A stretch of 7,271 nt of DNA from Phycisphaerales bacterium. GTDB taxonomy: Bacteria > Planctomycetota > Phycisphaerae > Sedimentisphaerales > Anaerobacaceae. Shown piece by piece: positions 1-5,061 of this stretch. The stretch spans positions 1-7,271 of the forward strand of contig DQCG01000294.1 of NCBI GenBank assembly GCA_003533825.1. Reading direction: 5' to 3'. The position numbers and the translations under genes were made by a program. Below the pieces are notes generated by a model. It was not told the origin of the DNA. It did not search any database and worked only from the letters and a program-made list of their open reading frames with translations. How positions within the stretch are numbered: position 1 is the first letter of the stretch; the number at the start of each line of letters is the position of its first letter.

Positions 1-67
1 AAAGGAGGAAAAACCCCAGGAAAAACAGGAACAAGAGCCTCATAATCAACCCTCGGATACAAAGTAA
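1..67. other. Edge of an unresolved gene, readable on either strand
   Basis: The first 67 bases can be read two ways. On the plus strand, the frame starting at base 2 gives a charged, Gln/Glu/Lys-rich tail (KEEKPQEKQE... ending SDTK) with a TAA stop at 65-67. This looks like the hydrophilic C-terminus of a gene entering from the left. On the minus strand, an ATG at 43-41 starts MRLLFLFFLGFFLL, a signal-peptide-like run, preceded by GAGGG at a 6-nt spacing, which would be a gene leaving to the left. The two readings are complementary images of each other (charged against hydrophobic codons), so composition alone cannot decide. The good ribosome binding site favours the minus reading; the A-rich, purine-biased plus strand favours the other. 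Confidence 0.3.
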
Positions 68-109
68 CAACAGCAATAATCAAAAGAAAACAGCCCTCAA
101 GATTTTTTC

Positions 110-228
110 ACCGATATTTTCCCCATCCTGGTTTTTAACATTTCTATTTTTGTATGGCAATTTTAAGTTCTTATCGGTCGTTGACTCGGCTGCACCGATA
201 AAAATGCGGCGTCTCTTTTTTTATCGGG
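110..228 (+). promoter_or_regulatory. Leader with four alternating ACCGATA/TATCGG motifs and competing hairpins
   Basis: Four complementary motifs lie in 119 bases: ACCGATA at 110-116, TTATCGGT at 171-178, ACCGATAAAAA at 194-204 and TTTTTATCGGG at 218-228. The second and third form an 8-bp perfect stem (171-178 with 194-201, 15-nt loop). The third and fourth form a 10-bp perfect stem (195-204 with 218-227, 13-nt loop). The third segment cannot do both at once, and the first can also pair with the second (7 bp). This is the layout of an attenuator or RNA switch, or alternatively of a set of operator half-sites. The last stem ends 3 bases before a TAGGAG ribosome binding site. The pairing is seen directly; a regulatory role is inferred. 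No known riboswitch class is recognised. Confidence 0.4.
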
Positions 229-242
229 TTTAGGAGTATTGA

Positions 243-347
243 ATGGTGCATAGTTCCCGGTTAAAATGGTTTTTGCGGATGGTTGAGGTTTGGATTCGCT
301 TGCGATGCTTGAATTCATTACAGACAGGGATATATACGAAAAAGTGA
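243..347 (+). CDS. Possible 34-residue leader ORF overlapping the PLD gene start
   Basis: An ATG at 243 is preceded by TAGGAG (231-236) at a 6-nt spacing, the best ribosome binding site in the left part of the window. The frame reads MVHSSRLKWFLRMVEVWIRL and on to a TGA at 345-347. It overlaps the first 43 bases of the PLD-like gene in another frame. The peptide is basic and amphipathic, with no recognisable family. It could be a leader peptide whose translation opens the weak start of the downstream gene, or a chance ORF next to a purine-rich site. Sitting directly after the alternating hairpins makes the leader reading attractive, but it is an inference. Confidence 0.3.
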   Translation: MVHSSRLKWFLRMVEVWIRLRCLNSLQTGIYTKK

Positions 348-829
348 TTTGCGGACCGGTCGGCAGGGCACGCAGGTTTCTTTGGATCGCAACATCCGAC
401 TTAAAGGACCTTCACGTGGATAAAAACGGCAGGATGGTACCGTTTCTCGAAATCCTGTCGGATTTAATCAATAAACAGGTGGAGATCAGGCTGCTGCACG
501 CCAAAGAGCCGGGGCCGGCCTTTCGAAGGGATTTCGATAAATACCCGAATTTGATACGCGGCATGGAACGGATCCTGTGTCCGAGAGTGCATCTTAAAGC
601 CGTGGTTATTGACGGGACCTTCGCTTACACCGGCAGCGCAAATCTCACCGGCGCCGGTATGGGCGCAAAGAGCGAGCACAAAAGAAACTTCGAGTCCGGC
701 ATCATTACCGATGACCCGGCAATAGTCGGAAAAGTCATGGAGCAGTTCGACAACATCTGGAGAGGCACCCACTGCCCCCAATGCAAACGAAAAAAATTCT
801 GCGCCGACTACAAAGATATCCTGGCCTGA
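305..829 (+). CDS. Single-HKD phospholipase D-like protein (putative nuclease)
   Basis: A 174-residue protein of the phospholipase D superfamily. The catalytic motif H-x-K-x4-D is intact (HLKAVVID; H96, K98, D103), followed by the usual GSxN motif (GSANLTG, from G110). One HKD motif in a chain this short is typical of Nuc-type members, which dimerise to build the active site and often cleave nucleic acids. Substrate and cell location cannot be read here; no signal peptide is seen. The C-terminus carries H156, C157, C160 and C166 (HCPQCKRKKFC), a possible metal-binding knuckle. ATG 305 is chosen because the family-like sequence begins there (MLEFITDRDIYEKV). A TTG at 290 would add five residues, but the GAGG at 285-288 is only 1 nt away from it. 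From ATG 305 that GAGG is 16 nt away, so initiation looks weak and may be coupled to the upstream ORF. The gene converges with the tcmP-like gene. Confidence 0.8.
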   Translation: MLEFITDRDIYEKVICGPVGRARRFLWIATSDLKDLHVDKNGRMVPFLEILSDLINKQVEIRLLHAKEPGPAFRRDFDKYPNLIRGMERILCPRVHLKAVVIDGTFAYTGSANLTGAGMGAKSEHKRNFESGIITDDPAIVGKVMEQFDNIWRGTHCPQCKRKKFCADYKDILA

Positions 830-898
830 AATGCAATTGCGGTTCTGGACGTTGTATGACGAAGGGAATGATTACTTAAACTGATACGAAAGGCCAGG
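820..898. repeat. 79-bp stretch bounded by an 8-bp inverted repeat
   Basis: CCTGGCCT at 820-827 and AGGCCAGG at 891-898 are exact reverse complements. They enclose a stretch that begins inside the last codons of the PLD-like gene (its TGA is at 827-829) and fills most of the gap between the two convergent genes. An 8-bp palindrome GCAATTGC lies inside at 833-840. It could be a small mobile or repeated element, or a long weak hairpin acting as a shared transcription end. There is no T-tract directly after either arm and no clear target-site duplication. The inverted repeat is seen; its nature is inferred. Confidence 0.3.
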
Positions 899-913
899 TC
901 CGTTCTCCATCAT
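872..913 (-). CDS. Possible 13-residue ORF after the tcmP-like gene
   Basis: On the minus strand, AGGGGG at 923-918 is followed closely by two ATG codons (913 and 910). The frame gives MMENGPGLSYQFK and then TAA at 874-872. It starts 14 bases after the TcmP stop codon, so it would be the third frame of that operon. The ribosome binding site is strong for so short an ORF, but nothing in the peptide identifies a family. It overlaps the right arm of the inverted-repeat stretch. It may be a decayed or chance frame. Confidence 0.15.
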   Translation of the reverse strand: MMENGPGLSYQFK

Positions 914-927
914 TTTTCCCCCTGAAA

Positions 928-2082
928 TTATGTGGCAGCGAAAATTTTGACTTGGTCGTTGATTGTAATTTTACCAGTTTCAGAACGGAGCTGGTTATTC
1001 TTCAGTAACTGCTCTATGCAGCCACGTATTTCTTTACGAGAAAAGCGACCAAAATATTCTCGGATTACGTTCAGGATCACAGTACCTCTTTCTGTGGGTT
1101 GTGAAGCATGCTTGAGTATGATCTGAGGTAACTTCTCAATATCAGGGACCAGCTCAACGGGTCGCATTTCGAACAAAGTAGGGTCTTTGGGTCTTGCGAG
1201 GTCAGCAAGTGTTCGCAGACTCTTGACCATTTCCTCGTTCATCAGAATCAATGCATCCGGATGACGGGAGCCGAATATCAAGTAATATTTTGGAACAACA
1301 TGTTGAGGCAATGCTATGATTGCATGCTGACGAACTTCTTTAAATCGTTTTCGCAACTGTTCGCAAACACCATTCGTCATATCCTGAACTTTCTCAGGAA
1401 AGCTCGATGCGCGTTCAAGAATATTTTGCCACCAGTTGCCCCCTACAACTTTGTTTAGCCCTTCAATTGAAGGTGGCGTTACAAGCGGAGCATCGATTTC
1501 TTCAGCATCTTCAGTTTCCAGATTGAGTTCGGGAATAGCAAGTTTAAGAGATGCCAAGCCTCGACGAACAAAACTTACGGCATTGAAATTCATTAGGATT
1601 TCAATGCTCATATGAGAAATGCTCAAATGTTGAAAGACGCAATCCATACGACCCCAATCAAGGCCCTCAACGGTGAATGGGTCGACATAAAGAAAAACGC
1701 TGTGATCCTTAGCCTTCTCTTGAATCTGCTGAATATAGTCACCAAATTTTCCATGTCTTGCTTCAGCAAATGGAAATTTGCCAATTAATCTACTGAGTTG
1801 AGAGAAAAGTTCTCTATCGTCTTCTATGCACAATGCAGATACAGGTACGGACAGACCTTTTGACAAAGCTTTTTTTACACTCTGGCAAATGATTAGAGGA
1901 GAACCGGGTTCCCCGTCACCGAATTTCCCAGGCCCAGCGAAAGCATCAACAATAAGAATTGGTGCTTTAAGATGAGCTATCTTTGCAAGGTAGGGCGGCA
2001 GGTAACACTCCAGAATCTTATCTTTTCTTTTAGACCAATGCCTCTTTTCATCGAAGAACGATTTGTCTGCCTTGTGCCCCAT
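928..2082 (-). CDS. tcmP: Three-Cys-motif partner protein TcmP (methyltransferase-like)
   Basis: A 384-residue protein matching the TcmP family, named because its gene regularly neighbours a three-Cys Gp37/Gp68 protein, as it does here. The N-terminal half has a Rossmann AdoMet-methyltransferase pattern: glycine motif IVDAFAGPGKFGDGEPGSPL (residues 44-63), an acidic strand end CIEDDRE (85-91), YVDPF (132-136) and IEILMNFN (160-167). YVDPF occupies the place of the catalytic motif IV of base methyltransferases. The last ~60 residues (TERGTVILNVIREYFGRF onward) look like a winged-helix segment, possibly for nucleic-acid binding. AGGA lies 8 nt upstream of the ATG, inside the preceding gene, and the 35-bp overlap implies translational coupling. 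Its codons are AT-richer than those of asd or truA. The family's reaction is not established to my knowledge; methyl or aminocarboxypropyl-type transfer is a guess from the fold. Confidence 0.85.
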   Translation of the reverse strand: MGHKADKSFFDEKRHWSKRKDKILECYLPPYLAKIAHLKAPILIVDAFAGPGKFGDGEPGSPLIICQSVKKALSKGLSVPVSALCIEDDRELFSQLSRLIGKFPFAEARHGKFGDYIQQIQEKAKDHSVFLYVDPFTVEGLDWGRMDCVFQHLSISHMSIEILMNFNAVSFVRRGLASLKLAIPELNLETEDAEEIDAPLVTPPSIEGLNKVVGGNWWQNILERASSFPEKVQDMTNGVCEQLRKRFKEVRQHAIIALPQHVVPKYYLIFGSRHPDALILMNEEMVKSLRTLADLARPKDPTLFEMRPVELVPDIEKLPQIILKHASQPTERGTVILNVIREYFGRFSRKEIRGCIEQLLKNNQLRSETGKITINDQVKIFAAT

Positions 2083-2818
2083 GAATTAAATCCTGTAGAT
2101 CAGGTTCTAGCTGAATAGGTGTCTGATCCCATATACATCCATCAAGTGTTCGTCCAGCTTTCTTCTTGTTTATGCCGCCCCATTGTTTGAAGAAGAAGGG
2201 GACATTCGCGGCAAGAGATTGATCGCGTATATCTTCAGCCCATTCCGGCTTCATTGGTCTGGATTTGGGGCCGGATTCGCCGCCGACGATGATCCAGTCA
2301 ATGCCTTCGAGGTCAATATTGGGAATCGGGCTTAGGAGCGGCTCGAATGAGATGAATTTTATGGCCGCGTCGGTCTGCCTGAGGCGGTCTATGCGGAATG
2401 TACAATCGGCGTTCTCAACGGTTACGCCCATCCATACGTTTGCCGGCCATGTGAGCCTGTTGCTGAGTTCCAGCAGACGCTCGGAGCGTTTAGTCAGTAT
2501 CTGGAATCGGTGTTGAGATGCACGCCGCATCACGTCGAAGATTTGTGAAATAAAATCAAAAGGAACATCCTTATGAAAAAGGTCGCTCATCGAATTGACA
2601 AAAATTGTCCGAGGCTGCTTCCAGCGTAGCGGAATTCCAAGGGCGTGCTCGTGAAGTGTAACCTGGAAACCATTGGCGTAGTTGGGGCTTCCGGCAGCTT
2701 TCAATCGCAAAGCCATACGCTCGGCATAGCAGTTCAGGCAGCCTTCGCTTATTTTTGTACATCCAGTGACTGGATTCCAGGTAGATTCAGTCCATTCGAT
2801 CTTGGATTTTTGAGCCAT
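2048..2818 (-). CDS. DUF5131 / phage Gp37-Gp68 family three-Cys protein
   Basis: A 256-residue protein of the Gp37/Gp68 (DUF5131) family. Near the N-terminus, WNPVTGCTKISEGCLNCYAE carries the defining Cys motif C20-x6-C27-x2-C30. Further family blocks follow: IFVNSMSDLFH (residues 71-81), FQILTKRSERL, WMGVTVEN, FISFEPLLSPIP, and WIIVGGESG with downstream FFFKQWGG. The three-Cys motif and repeated strand-helix blocks suggest a radical-SAM-like TIM barrel holding a 4Fe-4S cluster; the spacing is not the canonical CxxxCxxC. GGAG lies 5 nt before the ATG, and a promoter lies just upstream. The gene is first in a two-gene operon with tcmP, whose start lies inside this gene's 3' end, so the products are probably made together. 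Homologues occur in phages, which fits a mobile accessory role. The substrate is unknown. Confidence 0.88.
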   Translation of the reverse strand: MAQKSKIEWTESTWNPVTGCTKISEGCLNCYAERMALRLKAAGSPNYANGFQVTLHEHALGIPLRWKQPRTIFVNSMSDLFHKDVPFDFISQIFDVMRRASQHRFQILTKRSERLLELSNRLTWPANVWMGVTVENADCTFRIDRLRQTDAAIKFISFEPLLSPIPNIDLEGIDWIIVGGESGPKSRPMKPEWAEDIRDQSLAANVPFFFKQWGGINKKKAGRTLDGCIWDQTPIQLEPDLQDLIHGAQGRQIVLR

Positions 2819-2842
2819 ATTATCTCCACTAAGAATAAATCA

Positions 2843-2877
2843 TTAACCAAGAATACTCCTCTGAAACGGGAAGTCAA
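2843..2877 (-). promoter_or_regulatory. Putative sigma-70 promoter for DUF5131-tcmP
   Basis: On the minus strand, TTGACT (2877-2872) and TATTCT (2855-2850) are separated by 16 bp. The -35 box matches five of six consensus bases and the -10 box four of six. Transcription would start near 2843, leaving a leader of about 25 bases that contains the GGAG ribosome binding site (2827-2824). Position and distance fit well; strength is uncertain. Confidence 0.45.
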
Positions 2878-2931
2878 CGGATTTATGACACTGCAATTCG
2901 ATAAAGTACCCGGCGTTGGATACTTTTGAGA

Positions 2932-2967
2932 TTGTCGTATGGACAGTAGAGCTTTATACTTTTGATA
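2932..2967 (+). promoter_or_regulatory. Putative promoter for the BASS gene, giving a leaderless mRNA
   Basis: TTGTCG (2932-2937) and TATACT (2955-2960) are spaced by 17 bp. The -10 box matches five of six consensus bases; the -35 box is weak beyond its TTG. The expected transcription start, about 7 bases after the -10 box, falls on or beside the ATG at 2967. No Shine-Dalgarno sequence lies at a usable distance from that ATG, which agrees with a leaderless transcript. Confidence 0.4.
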
Positions 2968-3902
2968 TGCTGAATAAGATACTGGCTTTTTATACGAAAT
3001 ATTTTGCGGTTTGGGTGGTTTTGTTCGGGGTGGCGGCGTATTTTTGGCCGGGGCCGTTTGTGGCTTTGAAGGGCTACATGGACTGGTTCTTCGCGCTGAC
3101 GATGTTTGGGATCGGGGTGGTTCTCCAGGTCGAGGATTTTAAGCGGATCGCTCAAAAACCGGTTATCGTTTTGGTCGGCTCGGCCGCGCAATTCAGCATT
3201 ATGCCTTTGGGAGCATTTCTTTTATCGAAGCTGTTTAACCTACCGCCGGAGATCGCGGTCGGGTTTATACTGACCGGTTCGGCGCCGGGGGCGATGGCGA
3301 GCAATGTGATGAGCTATATCGCAAAGGCCGATACCGCGTATTCTGTTTCACTGACGACGGTCTCGACGCTGCTGTGCCCGCTATTGACGCCGGGCCTGAC
3401 ATTTCTTCTGGCAGGATCGAGGCTTCAAGTCCCATTCCTCGAAATGGTCTTAAGTGTTATAATGATGGTAATAGTGCCGCTGTTTGTCGGATTCGGAGTC
3501 AGGCATTTTTTCAAGAGCAAGATCGAGAAGATTCTGCCGGTATTTCCGGCTATATCGGTAACGTTCATCATATTTATCTGCTCGCTGGTGATAGCTCTCA
3601 ACAAGTCTTACCTCGGCCAGGTGACGGCGGTAATCCTTGCGGCGGGGGTCGTTTTGAATGTTTATGGTATGCTGGCCGGCTATGGCGTCGGGTCGGTTTT
3701 TCGGATGGGATTGAAGCGAAGGCGGACGCTTGCAATTGAGATTGGGATGCAAAACGCCGGGCTGGGCACGGTTCTGGCGTTGAAGCATTTCGGCGAGAAA
3801 GCGGCTATGCCGGCGGCGATTTTCGTGTTTATCTGCATTATCACAGCTTCGGTAATGGCGGCAGTATGGCAGCGAACATCTCCCAGCGAGAATCGTAGCT
3901 GA
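2967..3902 (+). CDS. Bile acid:sodium symporter (BASS) family transporter
   Basis: A 311-residue inner-membrane protein with nine or ten hydrophobic segments, the normal length for the BASS family. Both crossover signatures are present: GSAPGAMASNVMSYIAKADT (residues 104-123) and EIGMQNAGLG (258-267). Residues S112, N113, S126, T130, E258 and Q262 fall at a constant offset of two from the Na+-binding residues of the structurally known Neisseria homologue ASBT. Sodium coupling is therefore likely. The substrate is not readable: bacterial members carry organic acids such as pantothenate or keto acids as often as bile acids. ATG 2967 is chosen because family members start just before the first helix (here LNKILAFYTKYFAVW); a TTG at 2916 would add 17 residues with no better ribosome binding site. 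The gene is divergent from the DUF5131 operon and 147 bp upstream of asd, which has its own promoter, so it is probably an independent unit. Confidence 0.9.
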   Translation: MLNKILAFYTKYFAVWVVLFGVAAYFWPGPFVALKGYMDWFFALTMFGIGVVLQVEDFKRIAQKPVIVLVGSAAQFSIMPLGAFLLSKLFNLPPEIAVGFILTGSAPGAMASNVMSYIAKADTAYSVSLTTVSTLLCPLLTPGLTFLLAGSRLQVPFLEMVLSVIMMVIVPLFVGFGVRHFFKSKIEKILPVFPAISVTFIIFICSLVIALNKSYLGQVTAVILAAGVVLNVYGMLAGYGVGSVFRMGLKRRRTLAIEIGMQNAGLGTVLALKHFGEKAAMPAAIFVFICIITASVMAAVWQRTSPSENRS

Positions 3903-3930
3903 ATACTGATTGGCGAAAAATATTGATAAG

Positions 3931-3963
3931 AGCGTTGTAATTTGGTAGTAAAAACGCTATAAT
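3931..3963 (+). promoter_or_regulatory. Sigma-70-type promoter for asd-truA with a possible operator
   Basis: TTGTAA (3935-3940) and a perfect TATAAT (3958-3963) are spaced by the optimal 17 bp. Transcription would begin near 3970, giving a leader of about 80 bases. A 6-bp inverted repeat, AGCGTT (3931-3936) with AACGCT (3953-3958), straddles the spacer and touches both boxes. That is a plausible repressor site, but short enough to be chance. Confidence 0.65.
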
Positions 3964-3983
3964 ATGCCGATATTTTTTAAGAA

Positions 3984-4018
3984 GTTTAACGGGCAGTCGT
4001 TTTTGGCTGCCTTTAAGT
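3984..4018 (+). promoter_or_regulatory. Hairpin in the asd leader
   Basis: GGCAG (3992-3996) pairs with CTGCC (4007-4011), extended inward by C-G and two G-U pairs around a T-rich loop. TTAA (3986-3989) pairs with TTAA (4013-4016) outside it. The hairpin sits in the transcribed leader, about 17 bases before the asd ribosome binding site. It has no following T-tract, so it is not a simple terminator, and it is far too small to be a lysine riboswitch. A regulatory or mRNA-stabilising role is a guess. Confidence 0.3.
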
Positions 4019-4049
4019 TTGGGTATAAGATTTAGAGGAGCTTGTAAAA

Positions 4050-5051
4050 ATGGGCTGTAATCTTGCGATCGCAGGCGTGACCGGCGCGGTCGGTCAGGAA
4101 TTTCTAAAAATTCTCGAAGAGCGGGATTTTCCGTTCGATTCTCTGAAGATGCTTGCGAGCATTCGTTCGGCCGGCAAGAAAATCGAATTCAAGAATAAAA
4201 CGTACATCGTTGAAGAATTGACGAAGGATAGTTTCGCCGGGATCGATATCGCATTATTCAGTGCCGGGGCGTCTCGAAGCAAAGAATTCGCACCACTTGC
4301 AGTGGATGCCGGTGCGGTTGTTGTGGACAACTCTTCTGCCTATAGAATGGAACCGGAAGTTCCGCTGGTAATCCCTGAAATCAATCCGCAGGCAATCGCC
4401 GGGAACAAGGGCATTATTGCTAATCCGAACTGCTCTACGATTATCGGGATTGTACCGGTCTGGCCGCTGCATAAGGCGAATCCTGTCAAACGAATGGTTG
4501 TGAGCACTTATCAGGCCGCCAGCGGGGCGGGGCATTCGGCGATGGTCGAGCTTGAGGAGCAGACGCGCGAGATTCTGGCCGGAAAGGAGCCAACCTGTGA
4601 GGCGTTTCCATATCAGATAGCATTTAACGCATTCAGTCATAATTCGGCGCTCGGGCCGAACGGGTACAATCAGGAAGAGGTCAAAATGGTCAACGAGACC
4701 CGGAAGATTTTCGACTGCCCCGAAGTTGCGGTGACCTGTACGTGCATTCGTATTGCAGTTTTCCGGGCGCACTGCGAGAGTATCAATCTTGAGTTCACCG
4801 ATCCGATTACGCCGGACCAGGTAAGGGACCTTTTGAGCACGGCTCCTGGAGTTTCGGTTTTGGATGACCGCGAGCATAATCGCTTCCCGATGCCGATAGA
4901 CGCGTCCGGCAAAGACGATATATTCGTCGGCCGGATAAGGCAGGATGAATCCATCCCCGAGAACCGCGGTATAAATATCTGGGTGGCCGGTGACCAGTTG
5001 CGGAAAGGCGCCGCTCTTAACGCCGTCCAGATAGCGGAGAAGTTACTCTGA
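4050..5051 (+). CDS. asd: Aspartate-semialdehyde dehydrogenase
   Basis: The enzyme reduces L-aspartyl-4-phosphate to L-aspartate-4-semialdehyde with NADPH, the branch point to lysine, diaminopimelate, threonine and methionine, in the cytoplasm. The 333-residue length is normal for the family. The N-terminal dinucleotide-binding motif is GVTGAVGQEF (residues 9-18). SAGASRSKEFAP (71-82) and VVDNSSAYRM (91-100) are conserved cofactor and phosphate-site blocks. The catalytic cysteine is C128 in NPNCSTI, with Q155 in TYQAASGAG and the acid/base histidine H241 in FRAH. The C-terminus GDQLRKGAALNAVQIAEKLL is typical. AGAGGAG (4034-4040) lies 9 nt before the ATG, a strong start. All catalytic residues are present, so it should be active. 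It is followed after 10 bases by truA, an operon with no obvious pathway link. The sequence around H241 has cysteines (TCTCIR, AHCES) where other members often have other small residues. Confidence 0.97.
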   Translation: MGCNLAIAGVTGAVGQEFLKILEERDFPFDSLKMLASIRSAGKKIEFKNKTYIVEELTKDSFAGIDIALFSAGASRSKEFAPLAVDAGAVVVDNSSAYRMEPEVPLVIPEINPQAIAGNKGIIANPNCSTIIGIVPVWPLHKANPVKRMVVSTYQAASGAGHSAMVELEEQTREILAGKEPTCEAFPYQIAFNAFSHNSALGPNGYNQEEVKMVNETRKIFDCPEVAVTCTCIRIAVFRAHCESINLEFTDPITPDQVRDLLSTAPGVSVLDDREHNRFPMPIDASGKDDIFVGRIRQDESIPENRGINIWVAGDQLRKGAALNAVQIAEKLL

Positions 5052-5061
5052 CCAATTGGCG

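Noticed and set aside
3..233. A 76-codon open stretch on the plus strand from the left edge
   Set aside because: It has no start until position 204, uneven composition, and runs through the hairpin-forming motifs. AT-rich sequence gives such open stretches by chance.
2916..2966. Upstream TTG start for the BASS gene
   Set aside because: The extra 17 residues precede the normal family start, have no ribosome binding site, and would lie across the likely promoter.
2842..2966. An additional small gene between the divergent DUF5131 and BASS genes
   Set aside because: The ATG at 2939 stops after eight codons, and the other frames there have no start with a ribosome binding site; the space is explained by two promoters.
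3984..4018. Lysine riboswitch before asd
   Set aside because: The leader is about 80 bases with a single short hairpin, whereas lysine riboswitches are about twice that length with a five-helix junction.
4254..4877. A 207-codon open frame antisense to asd
   Set aside because: It is a shadow of a fully conserved asd; its composition follows from the codon bias of the opposite strand.
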